Origin: Otariodibacter oris
GTDB taxonomy: Bacteria; Pseudomonadota; Gammaproteobacteria; Enterobacterales; Pasteurellaceae
Direction: 5' to 3'
Assembly (NCBI RefSeq): GCF_009684715.1
Contig: NZ_CP016604.1
Span: forward strand, 1,937,262-2,001,261
Length of the DNA stretch: 64,000 nucleotides
Part shown: positions 1-11,712 of the stretch, one piece after another
Layout: each line of letters opens with the position of its first letter
How positions within the stretch are numbered: the first letter of the stretch is position 1
Program-made: the position numbers and the translations under genes
The notes under the pieces: generated by a model
Seen by the model: only the letters and a program-made list of their open reading frames with translations
Databases searched by the model: none
What the model was told of the DNA's origin: nothing

Positions 1-689
1 GCATAGTGTTTAATTCTGTGCCAGAATGTCTGACGAGTCATTATTCTGCCTAAACGGCTAGGAAAAACAACATCTGATTGCAAATTTCCCAATAAAATGG
101 GTCTACTATACTGAAAATAATCACGAATCCAATAACTCGCTTCTTCACCCAAAGGTACTATTCTTTCTTTGTCTCCTTTCCCCACAACACGAATTAAACC
201 TTGTGTTAAACTCATATTTTCAATAGCTAAAGAAACAAGCTCCGTGACACGTAACCCCGTGGCATATAAAAGCTCTAACATGGCTTTATCACGTAATTCT
301 AAAGGATCTTCAGTATTTGGTGCATTGAGTAAATCTAAAACTTGTGATTCACTCAATGATTTTGGTAAATGCATTGAGACTTTAGGAAATGTTAATGTTT
401 CTGTAGGATCATTTGATCGATAATTCTCTAGCACTAAGAAACGGAAAAACTTACGCAAACAGCTCATCATTCTTGCTGAACTTGTTGATTTATAGCCATT
501 AGATAATCTTTCTGATAAAAAACTTTGTAAATCAGAATGATCAAGCGTTAAAAAATCTCTGGGGGATTTTAGCCATTCCGTAAAAGATATGAGATCTTGA
601 CGATAAGAGGAAATTGTATTTTGTGATAGCTGATGCTCTTGCCACAAAATATCTAAAAATTGTTCAATAATAGGATCTAGGATTTTCAT
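1..689 (-). CDS. xerD: Tyrosine recombinase XerD (partial, C-terminus beyond the left edge)
   Basis: XerD and XerC resolve chromosome dimers at dif together with FtsK. The visible 229 codons start at ATG 689 and hold the whole N-terminal core-binding domain (about residues 1-105) and the start of the catalytic domain. The motif ATGLRVTELVSL carries the first catalytic arginine, and MTRQTFWHRIKHYA is the stretch found in XerD rather than XerC. The later catalytic HxxR box and the tyrosine lie outside the window. The gene follows tRNA-Trp on the same strand and has no clear Shine-Dalgarno site, because its upstream bases form the U-rich tail of the rRNA operon terminator. A phage integrase was considered, but the similarity to XerD is too close. 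Confidence 0.93.
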   Translation of the reverse strand, partial: MKILDPIIEQFLDILWQEHQLSQNTISSYRQDLISFTEWLKSPRDFLTLDHSDLQSFLSERLSNGYKSTSSARMMSCLRKFFRFLVLENYRSNDPTETLTFPKVSMHLPKSLSESQVLDLLNAPNTEDPLELRDKAMLELLYATGLRVTELVSLAIENMSLTQGLIRVVGKGDKERIVPLGEEASYWIRDYFQYSRPILLGNLQSDVVFPSRLGRIMTRQTFWHRIKHY

Positions 690-697
690 AAGAAAAA

Positions 698-730
698 TCA
701 ATTAAAATGAATTACTTCATTCTAATTGAT
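698..730 (-). terminator. Probable terminator of the rRNA/tRNA operon
   Basis: On the minus strand an inverted repeat (arms ATCAATTA and TAATTGAT, with further pairing of ATGAA with TTCAT inside) is followed directly by a run of T. It lies after tRNA-Trp and ends only about 8 bases before the xerD start codon. Confidence 0.65.
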
Positions 731-764
731 TAAGTAGATTAAATAAATATTTTAGTTATTGTAA

Positions 765-840
765 TGGCAGGGGCGGAGAGGCTCGAACTCCCAACACCCG
801 GTTTTGGAGACCGGTGCTCTACCAATTGAACTACGCCCCT
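765..840 (-). tRNA. tRNA-Trp (anticodon CCA)
   Basis: A 76-nt cloverleaf on the minus strand with encoded 3' CCA. The anticodon stem CCGGT/ACCGG encloses CT-CCA-AA. It is the last gene of the rRNA operon, 34 nt after tRNA-Asp. Confidence 0.96.
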
Positions 841-874
841 AAAGAGAAAGCGAGTTTATTACTCGCTATAATAG

Positions 875-951
875 TGGCGGAACGGACGGGACTCGAACCC
901 GCGACCCCCTGCGTGACAGGCAGGTATTCTAACCAGCTGAACTACCGCTCC
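875..951 (-). tRNA. tRNA-Asp (anticodon GTC)
   Basis: A 77-nt cloverleaf with acceptor GGAGCGG/CCGTTCC, anticodon GTC and encoded CCA, nearly identical to E. coli tRNA-Asp. It follows the distal 5S gene, a usual place for tRNA-Asp in gamma-proteobacterial rRNA operons. Confidence 0.96.
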
Positions 952-963
952 GCAAATATGGAA

Positions 964-1078
964 CCTAGCAGCGACCTACTCTCACATGGCGAAACACCAC
1001 ACTACCATCGGCGTGACAGCATTTTACTTCTGAGTTCGGGATGGATTCAGGTAGTTCTACTGTACTATGACCGCTAGG
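964..1078 (-). rRNA. rrf: 5S rRNA, distal copy
   Basis: About 115 nt, complementary to 5S rRNA; helix I is CCUAGC/GCUAGG. It differs from the proximal copy at three base pairs of helix I, all compensated, and by at least three further transitions in the 5' half (for example AATCCAT where the other copy has AACCCAT) with no partner change. The internal core is otherwise the same. Confidence 0.92.
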
Positions 1079-1133
1079 AAAATTCTTTCTATTAAGTTAG
1101 TTCACTCTCAAGAATAAACTAATTTAATAAAGC

Positions 1134-1248
1134 CCTGATGACGACCTACTCTCACATGGCGAATCACCACACTACCATCGGCGTGACAGCATTTTACTTC
1201 TGAGTTCGGGATGGGTTCAGGTAGTTCCACTGCACTATGACCATCAGG
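1134..1248 (-). rRNA. rrf: 5S rRNA, proximal copy
   Basis: About 115 nt with helix I CCUGAU/AUCAGG and the canonical loop sequences. It lies about 220 nt after the 23S gene and 55 nt before a second 5S gene, so this operon carries a tandem 5S pair. Confidence 0.95.
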
Positions 1249-1469
1249 ATAATCCTGTTGACGACTTCCGTCTTATTCTGTCTGTCTTTTTTTCTTTCTA
1301 TTCTTTTCTAGGTTTTCTTTACTCTTCCTAGTCCTAAAATCTTAAAACAAGCTGTCTTTCTGTCGACTTCCTTTTACTTCTTTCAGTCTGTGTATCTTTT
1401 CTTAGTAAACTTCTACACGCTCTTATGTTTTCTCCATAGTTTTTTTCGAAAAAACACTTGAGGTTGTAT

Positions 1470-4369
<2,900 letters not shown>

Positions 4370-4686
4370 ATACAACCTCAAGTATTTTTAAATCAATTTA
4401 ATCATTAATATTAAATAATAATTAAATAACAATAAAAAACTCAAAGCTTATGCAAGTCTACTAATACTTGCCTGCTTTTGTTCAGACAAGATTTTATTCT
4501 TACTCAGACTTCTTCTTATCCTCTCGGACTTGAAAGTCTCTTCAGTTTTTCAGCTTGTTTCTCAATTTTTAAAGAACAGAAATAACGACGTTTATCGCTA
4601 TAGGTAAATATAATTAATCCAAAATCATTAACTTAATAATAATTAATCAACCATTACACTTAACTTTAACGACAAGCAGAATATCT
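4370..4686 (-). other. Internal spacer between tRNA-Ala and 23S rRNA
   Basis: This 317-nt spacer is transcribed as part of the rRNA operon. It holds the 5' arm of the pre-23S processing stem (to 4383) and an antitermination boxA-like site at 4567-4578, which reads TGTTCTTTAAAA on the minus strand. I see no gene in it. Confidence 0.75.
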
Positions 4687-4762
4687 TGGTGGAGATAAGC
4701 GGGATCGAACCGCTGACCTCCTGCGTGCAAGGCAGGCGCTCTCCCAGCTGAGCTATATCCCC
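4687..4762 (-). tRNA. tRNA-Ala (anticodon TGC)
   Basis: A 76-nt cloverleaf starting GGGGATATAGCTCAGCTGGG on the minus strand, with anticodon TGC and encoded CCA. It sits in the 16S-23S spacer, paired with tRNA-Ile as in many gamma-proteobacterial operons. Confidence 0.97.
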
Positions 4763-4798
4763 AATATTCTTCAATTCTCCTACTCACTCGCTCTTGAG

Positions 4799-4875
<77 letters not shown>

Positions 4876-4951
4876 ACAGGATGAATCGCTTCTTCGTTGC
4901 TTCTTTACATCAAACAATCTGTGTGAACACTCGCTATGTCGATTTCTTTGG

Positions 4952-6491
<1,540 letters not shown>

Positions 6492-6634
6492 AAAAGTTCA
6501 ATCGCTCAATAACTGTTTTCTAGCTTTATTATTCTTTATGAATTTTCAAGTTATAGACACTTATTAAGACTTCAAAATTAAATTTATTTTAAAATCAATC
6601 ATCAACAAGTGCCCACACAGATTGTCTGATATGT

Positions 6635-6646
6635 TGTTAAAGAGCA
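6635..6646 (-). promoter_or_regulatory. rRNA operon boxA antitermination site
   Basis: The minus strand reads TGCTCTTTAACA in the 16S leader. This matches the boxA element bound by NusB and S10, which makes rRNA transcription resistant to Rho. It lies about 140 nt before mature 16S. Confidence 0.8.
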
Positions 6647-6704
6647 AAAAATAACGACGCACTGCATTAAATCTTTCACAACAGCGCGTCGTTGTGTGGG
6701 GCGT

Positions 6705-6732
6705 ATTATAGAGTAAAATAAAACTCTTACAA
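6705..6732 (-). promoter_or_regulatory. rRNA operon sigma-70 promoter
   Basis: The minus strand has -35 TTGTAA (6727-6732), a 16-bp spacer and -10 TATAAT (6705-6710), followed by the GC-rich discriminator ACGCCCC typical of stringently controlled promoters. An A/T-rich tract upstream (about 6733-6760) could act as an UP element. The leader from about 6698 to 6492 also forms a hairpin at 6677-6696. Confidence 0.82.
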
Positions 6733-6804
6733 GCCCTTTTTGTAAAAAAATTTCATTTTTGCGTTAAATGTCTCAAATTTACTCAACAAGATGAAAAACA
6801 AAAC

Positions 6805-6832
6805 GAAATCCTATTATAAAACAGGCGATTTC
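6805..6832 (-). terminator. Probable murI terminator
   Basis: The arms GAAATC and GATTTC plus CCT/AGG pair with a one-base bulge. The minus strand then runs into GTTTTGTTTTTC. It lies just after the murI stop and before the rRNA promoter. Confidence 0.5.
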
Positions 6833-6847
6833 TCATCCAAATTACTA

Positions 6848-7648
6848 CTATAAGTCTAATACGGTTAAATTCTCAAACTGCCAATTTTTCATGACATTCT
6901 TTCTTTGTTCAAAATCTTCCGTTCTCTTCGTACAAAAAGCTTGATTATATTTATCTACTTTCTCACTATTATTCAATTTCAATTCATTTGAAAGAAGTGT
7001 AACCACTCTTTTTGCAATACCATTACCAGGATCAATAAAATATTTTACCTGAGGAAGCAATTGCATTAACTCCTCTTTTACTAATGGAAAGTGTGTACAT
7101 CCTAGAATAACGGTATCCAAGTCCATTTCATCTCGCCAAGGTAGAATAATTTCTTTCAAGCGTTGCATATCTACAAAACCAGTTTGCTGCTTTTCTTCTA
7201 CAAGTTCGACTAAATCCGTCGTGCCGATTTTCTCAATTTGATGATGACTAGCGTAGGTTTGGATAAGATCTGAAACATATTGACGATTCACGGTTCCCTT
7301 TGTCGCTAATAATCCAATTTTACCTGTTTTAGAAATCGCTGCCGCAGGTTTGATCGCAGGAACTGTGCCAACTACATGAAAAGAGAATTTTTCACGTAAT
7401 GTGGGTAAAACTACCGTACTTGCTGTATTACAAGCCACTACGACCATATCAAGCGGATAGTTACGAGCGATCGTTTGTACAATCAATTCTGCTCGCTGAA
7501 TTAAAAAATCCTCTGTTTTTTCAGAATAGGGAAAATAAGCATTATCAAAACAATATAAATAGTGAGCATCAGGCAAACTTTGGCGAATAGCATCATAGAT
7601 GGTTAATCCACCCATACCTGAATCGTATAGCAGAATAGTTGGTTTCAT
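6848..7648 (-). CDS. murI: Glutamate racemase
   Basis: MurI converts L-glutamate to D-glutamate for peptidoglycan. The protein has 266 residues, the usual length. The two catalytic cysteines are visible at residue 73 (VVACNTAST) and residue 184 (ILGCTHFPL), together with the N-terminal DSGMGGL loop at residues 9-15. The ATG at 7648 follows ubiC by about 30 nt on the same strand, so the two may be cotranscribed. The gene ends just before the rRNA operon promoter. Confidence 0.96.
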   Translation of the reverse strand: MKPTILLYDSGMGGLTIYDAIRQSLPDAHYLYCFDNAYFPYSEKTEDFLIQRAELIVQTIARNYPLDMVVVACNTASTVVLPTLREKFSFHVVGTVPAIKPAAAISKTGKIGLLATKGTVNRQYVSDLIQTYASHHQIEKIGTTDLVELVEEKQQTGFVDMQRLKEIILPWRDEMDLDTVILGCTHFPLVKEELMQLLPQVKYFIDPGNGIAKRVVTLLSNELKLNNSEKVDKYNQAFCTKRTEDFEQRKNVMKNWQFENLTVLDL

Positions 7649-7680
7649 ATCATAAATAGTTACTAAAATCTTTCGGCATG

Positions 7681-8202
7681 CTACTCTTTTCGTGAATTTG
7701 GTTCAAATGGAAATTCAGCTAAGAACAGTTCATAAATTTCTAAAGGATAATCTTTTAACAATAATAAAGAGCGTCTAGCGTATAACCCTGTCTTTGAATC
7801 AAAAGTCCATTCTAAACTTTGACGAATAGGATTTTGTGGAAATAACCATAAGCCTATTGGTTTTTCCCCTAATTGAAGAATCTCTTGTGCAACATTTTCA
7901 ATTGTAGCTCGAGGAAAAACGGTTTGAGCAAAAATCCATGGCGAGCTATCTCCCTTTAATACAATCTCTCTGACCCAAGCGGTCTGTTCCTGTGAATATT
8001 TTGCAAAATTATTGGATAAACTGACCGCTTGCCAATCTTCTTGCGTAATTTCAACAGAGATATTTTGGCTCACAGTCTGTAATTTTTGGGTCAATGATGC
8101 CGTATGAAATAGCCAATCAGCAATGTTTGAAGCGACATTATTCTGTGTCGTTTTCCAGTCAGAGTTTTTGAATATATTGCGGTACAAGTTAAGTTTGTTC
8201 AT
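7681..8202 (-). CDS. ubiC: Chorismate pyruvate-lyase (UbiC family)
   Basis: UbiC cleaves chorismate to 4-hydroxybenzoate and pyruvate, the first committed step of ubiquinone synthesis. The 173-residue product aligns along its length with E. coli UbiC. WVREI holds the active-site arginine (residue 78), LGEKPIGLWLF matches the mid-region, and the C-terminal YELFLAEFP holds the catalytic glutamate (residue 158). I start it at ATG 8202; a TTG at 8226 in the same frame is less likely. It is not beside ubiA, unlike in E. coli. A decayed copy of part of this gene lies about 500 bp upstream (8694-8884). It carries uptake-sequence-like bases in its coding region. Confidence 0.88.
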   Translation of the reverse strand: MNKLNLYRNIFKNSDWKTTQNNVASNIADWLFHTASLTQKLQTVSQNISVEITQEDWQAVSLSNNFAKYSQEQTAWVREIVLKGDSSPWIFAQTVFPRATIENVAQEILQLGEKPIGLWLFPQNPIRQSLEWTFDSKTGLYARRSLLLLKDYPLEIYELFLAEFPFEPNSRKE

Positions 8203-8269
8203 TTTATTATGTATAGATAACAACAAACTCTCTACTGGCTTGCAGTTATAATTATTTTAAAGAAAATAG

Positions 8270-8431
8270 GGTGTCATTGTAATTCAAAATTTATTCATCA
8301 TCTATAAACGCCCTTCACTTAAGCAAAAAATCTTTCTTCTCACACTTATATGGTTAAGCACGCTTTTACTTTTAATCGCCTACTTTTTGATTACAGTCAC
8401 AAGACTGAAATTGATCCCCACAAAAAAATGA
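8270..8431 (+). pseudogene. Remnant reading frame encoding one membrane segment
   Basis: After a TAG at 8267-8269 this frame is open to TGA 8429-8431 and has no start codon. It encodes a basic stretch (KRPSLKQK) and then a strongly hydrophobic helix (IFLLTLIWLSTLLLLIAYFL). Shifting frame near 8420 continues to about 8490 with natural-looking lysine-rich sequence. It reads like the broken N-terminus of a small inner-membrane protein. I do not recognise the family. Confidence 0.35.
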
Positions 8432-8492
8432 TAAAATTTATGGAGTAAAGAAATCTAAATGTACCTACAAAAAGAAGTTATATTTCATTTAA

Positions 8493-8639
8493 TGGAATGA
8501 AAGTAGAGGTGCTCATTATAGAAAAGATTTCCCTTATACTGCCGATCAACCCTATAAAATAATATTAAAAAGACAGAATAATCAAACGGTTGCAGAAAAA
8601 CTATATTATAATCCAAAACCTATTCCATATTCTGTGTAA
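8493..8639 (+). pseudogene. Gene remnant with an SdhA/FrdA/NadB-like C-terminal motif
   Basis: Between the stop codons at 8490 and 8637 the frame encodes about 48 residues starting WNESRGAHYRKDFP. The ESRGAHxRxDFP signature is typical of the C-terminal domain of succinate dehydrogenase, fumarate reductase and L-aspartate oxidase flavoproteins. There is no start codon and no upstream flavoprotein sequence. It may be a surviving 3' end, or the tail of the broken membrane protein just upstream, which is in the same frame after one stop codon. The family call rests on a single motif. Confidence 0.35.
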
Positions 8640-8693
8640 ACACCTATTCCGAGTATAGTTAATCATCACATGTATTTCTTCTTCATTTCAATA

Positions 8694-8884
8694 GAATCTC
8701 TTTGTTACAAGCGGTCTATTGCTCGGAATATATTGCAAAATAATTTGATAAACTCACCGCTTACCAAGATGCTTGATTAATGCCATCTGCAATATTTCAG
8801 CTTACTGTTGTAATTTTTGTGTTAATAACACTGCACAAAATACCTAATCAGTGATATTTAGTACAATACTCTGAATATCTATCC
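8694..8884 (-). pseudogene. Decayed duplicate of part of ubiC
   Basis: This stretch aligns base by base with 7963-8157 inside ubiC (codons about 15-80). Shared runs include CAAGCGGTCT, ATTGCAAAA, GATAAACT and GTAATTTTTG, in the same order and spacing and with only small indels. The copy has stops and no usable frame. I judge it to be a degenerate duplication, or a residue of recombination between two ubiC alleles. Confidence 0.65.
8707..8716 (+). repeat. DNA uptake sequence, Apl type
   Basis: ACAAGCGGTC, the core of the Actinobacillus-type uptake sequence, sits inside the ubiC remnant. A related form is present at the matching place in ubiC itself (7976-7985). Confidence 0.6.
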
Positions 8885-9006
8885 AAATAGTGTTATTAAA
8901 TTCATACTTATAACACATTGTTTTTACATTAATCCTGAATATAATATTAGCGTTTTTCTATTATGGTGCTATCTCAAACGAACAAATTGGAACATTAGGA
9001 GGAATC

Positions 9007-9432
9007 ATGAATAAAAAATTAGCAACATTAGTATGTTCAACCTTATTTCTTACTTCTTGTGCAGATCTAAACTCCGCTTTAGATTCCGTCAATAAAACGA
9101 TCAGTTCAGTGGCTCAACCTCCTCAAGCAAAAGTACTTAATTCAAATCAAATATGTGAAGACTTTTTAGACAATGAAGTTGTTGCCAAAAGAAATTGGAT
9201 AAATAGTTATGTTTCTGTTAAAGGAAAAATAGAATCCATTTATGAAGATGAATGGGGAGACACTAACGTAATTATAAGTGCTGGTAGAGGAGTTAGCATT
9301 GGGGCATCATTAAATCCCGGAGTAAATATAGATAGTTTAAAAAGAGGTAATAATATAAATATTAAGGGATATCTAGAAACAATTATGCATACAGGAACTT
9401 GTAAGATTTTAATTGATAAAGCCACCTTATAG
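9007..9432 (+). CDS. Putative lipoprotein with OB-fold-like domain
   Basis: The 141-residue protein has a lipoprotein signal peptide with lipobox LTSC (cysteine 18) and a strong Shine-Dalgarno (AGGAGGAA) six bases before ATG 9007. The rest (VSVKGKIESIYEDEWGD, NINIKGYLETIMHTGTCKI) resembles the short beta-rich OB-fold lipoproteins of the tRNA_anti-like group. Two further cysteines (in QICEDF and GTCKI) could form a disulfide. Neither partner nor ligand can be inferred from the neighbours. It stands alone between gene remnants and the convergent recG. Confidence 0.7.
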   Translation: MNKKLATLVCSTLFLTSCADLNSALDSVNKTISSVAQPPQAKVLNSNQICEDFLDNEVVAKRNWINSYVSVKGKIESIYEDEWGDTNVIISAGRGVSIGASLNPGVNIDSLKRGNNINIKGYLETIMHTGTCKILIDKATL

Positions 9433-9468
9433 TATTTAAGTTTTTTATCAACAAATTAATTTCATAAA

Positions 9469-9501
9469 AATAATAGTATGTGACTAACACATACTATTAT
9501 T
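9469..9501. terminator. Bidirectional terminator between lipoprotein gene and recG
   Basis: A perfect 14-bp stem AATAATAGTATGTG/CACATACTATTATT with a 5-base loop is followed by a T run on the plus strand and by A/T-rich sequence on the other. It separates two convergent genes. Confidence 0.85.
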
Positions 9502-9515
9502 TTTTTCTTCAAAAT

Positions 9516-11597
9516 CTACGCATTACTATACTCTGCATTATCACTAATCCAACGATAAATCAGCTGTTCGGCTATATCGGGGTATTTATTGATTAATTGT
9601 TTTGCGTAAGATTGGACTAAGGGGATCATTTTGCGATCACGCATGAGATTCGCTATTTTTAACTCCGCCATTCCTGTCTGTTTTGTCCCTAGAATTTCGC
9701 CCATTCCTCGAATTTGAAGATCTTTTTCTGCTATAACAAAGCCATCTTGGCTATCACGCAATACTTGCAAACGCTTTGAGGAAATTTTTCCCAGTGGGGG
9801 TTTATACATGAGGACACAATGAGATGCTGTTGCGCCTCGTCCAACTCGTCCTCGTAATTGGTGTAACTGCGCAAGCCCTAATCGTTCTGAATTTTCGATA
9901 ATCATCAAGCTGGCATTGGGTACATCAACGCCCACTTCGATTACAGTGGTTGCCACAAGTAAATCAATATTACCTTGTTTAAACTCCGCCATAATGGCTT
10001 GTTTCTCTTGTAGTTTCATTCTGCCATGCACTAAGCCAATACGTAAATCCGACAAGGCTCGCTGTAAATCTTCTGCTATTGCTTCCGCTGCTTGAGCTTC
10101 TAACACTTCTGATTCATCAATGAGGGTACAGACCCAATAGGCTTGGCGATGCTCATTTTTACAAGCTTGATACACCCGCTGAACAATTTCATCTCGGCGT
10201 TCTTCCGAAATCGCTACGGTGGTAATTGGTGTGCGTCCTGGTGGCAATTCATCAATAATAGACGTATCTAAATCAGCATAAACCGTCATTGCTAATGTTC
10301 TTGGAATAGGCGTAGCTGTCATAATAAGCTGATGAGGGTAAATGTCTTCCTTTACCCCTTTTTCTCGTAAGCTTAAACGTTGATGCACACCAAAGCGGTG
10401 TTGTTCATCAATAATCACTAAAGCAAGCTGATTAAACTCAACTTGATCTTGGAACAACGCATGCGTCCCAATGATCATCTGCACTTGCCCTGTTTGAATC
10501 GCTTCTAACTGTGCTTGTCTTGCTTTGCCCTTGACCTTCCCCGCCAACCAACCAACTTCAATACCAAAGGGTTTTAACCAATTAGCGAAATTATTTGCGT
10601 GTTGTTCCGCTAAAATTTCTGTCGGTGCCATTAATGCCACTTGTTTACCATTATCAATTGCTAATAATGCAGCCAATGCCGCCACCAATGTTTTTCCCGA
10701 ACCAACGTCCCCTTGCACTAATCGCATCATAGGAAAAGGTTTTGCTAAATCTTGTTCGATTTCTTGAGCAACCCGCCATTGTGCATTGGTTGGTTTAAAA
10801 GGTAGTGTGGATAAAAACCGTTGTTTTAAATCAGTTTTATAGGTCAAAGGCTCTGCATGGTGTTGTTGAATCCCTTTTCTGATTTTCTGCATCGCTAAGT
10901 TATGCGCTAAAAGTTCTTCAAAAATGAGTCGTTTTTGCGCAGGGTGTTCACCATTCTCTAATTGTTCAATACTGGTATCGGGGGTTGGACGATGCAGGAA
11001 TTGCAAAGCTTCTTTCAAACTGTATTTATGGGGATTAAATTCATCGGGTAATAATTCAGGTACCTGTACATTCGCTAAAACGCCCAATGCCTGATCCGTT
11101 AATTTTCTCAGCGAGGCTTGTTTTAGCCCTTCGGTTTTAGAATAAATTGGAGTTAAGGTTTCTGCTAGTACAAGCGGTTGGTCCCCTCGAATAATTTGAT
11201 ATTCTGGATGATGAATTTCTGCCATGTAGCGACCACGTTTGATTTCACCAAAGGCTTTGACTCTCGCTCCAGCGACCAAGCTATTTTTCATTCCTGCATT
11301 AAAGTTAAAAAACTTAAGCATTATTTTGCTTGTACCGTCCGACAACGTAGTAGAAAGAATCGGGCGTTTACCAAATTGCACTTCCGTGACTAAAACCGTT
11401 CCCTCGATCGTTGCATAAGATTCTGGACGCAAATCGATAATCGGCGTGATCCGTGTACGATCTTCATAACGCATAGGCAAATGAAATAACAGATCCTGTA
11501 CGTTATTGATCCCAATTCGACTTAATCGTTCTGAAATCGCCGCACCAACACCTGATAAAGCTGTTAATGGAATACCGTCTAATAGTTGTGAATTCAT
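9516..11597 (-). CDS. recG: ATP-dependent DNA helicase RecG
   Basis: RecG regresses stalled replication forks and migrates Holliday junctions. Started at ATG 11597 (MNSQLLDGIPLTALSGVG), the product is 693 residues, the same as E. coli RecG. The N-terminal wedge/OB domain (about 60-170) is followed by helicase motif I GDVGSGKT near residue 300, the DEQH box and GRVGRG (motif VI). The tail ends WISDNAEYSNA, like the E. coli protein. A longer TTG-started frame to 11648 is unlikely. It lies 115 bp after spoT, separated by a hairpin with a T run. Confidence 0.96.
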   Translation of the reverse strand: MNSQLLDGIPLTALSGVGAAISERLSRIGINNVQDLLFHLPMRYEDRTRITPIIDLRPESYATIEGTVLVTEVQFGKRPILSTTLSDGTSKIMLKFFNFNAGMKNSLVAGARVKAFGEIKRGRYMAEIHHPEYQIIRGDQPLVLAETLTPIYSKTEGLKQASLRKLTDQALGVLANVQVPELLPDEFNPHKYSLKEALQFLHRPTPDTSIEQLENGEHPAQKRLIFEELLAHNLAMQKIRKGIQQHHAEPLTYKTDLKQRFLSTLPFKPTNAQWRVAQEIEQDLAKPFPMMRLVQGDVGSGKTLVAALAALLAIDNGKQVALMAPTEILAEQHANNFANWLKPFGIEVGWLAGKVKGKARQAQLEAIQTGQVQMIIGTHALFQDQVEFNQLALVIIDEQHRFGVHQRLSLREKGVKEDIYPHQLIMTATPIPRTLAMTVYADLDTSIIDELPPGRTPITTVAISEERRDEIVQRVYQACKNEHRQAYWVCTLIDESEVLEAQAAEAIAEDLQRALSDLRIGLVHGRMKLQEKQAIMAEFKQGNIDLLVATTVIEVGVDVPNASLMIIENSERLGLAQLHQLRGRVGRGATASHCVLMYKPPLGKISSKRLQVLRDSQDGFVIAEKDLQIRGMGEILGTKQTGMAELKIANLMRDRKMIPLVQSYAKQLINKYPDIAEQLIYRWISDNAEYSNA

Positions 11598-11663
11598 AAT
11601 TCGTAAAATTTTCTGAGGAACTGACCGCTTAACTGTATAAAAATACAATTGTATAGAAGAAAA

Positions 11664-11686
11664 AAGGGTGTCGCAATGACACCCTT
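11664..11686 (-). terminator. Terminator or attenuator between spoT and recG
   Basis: A 9-bp stem AAGGGTGTC/GACACCCTT is followed on the minus strand by TTTTTTCTT. It should lower or end readthrough from spoT into recG. Confidence 0.8.
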
Positions 11687-11712
11687 ATGTTTAATCGACT
11701 TATCGCAAAAAA

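Noticed and set aside
1-689. Phage or integron integrase at the edge next to tRNA genes
   Set aside because: The sequence follows XerD too closely (GLRVTELV, QTFWHRIKHYA), and no attachment-site repeats or phage genes are near.
9007-9432. Toxin or antitoxin component
   Set aside because: A clear lipobox and a beta-rich body indicate an envelope lipoprotein, and no partner gene is adjacent.
11598-11648. TTG-started extension of RecG
   Set aside because: ATG 11597 gives the exact 693-residue length of E. coli RecG.
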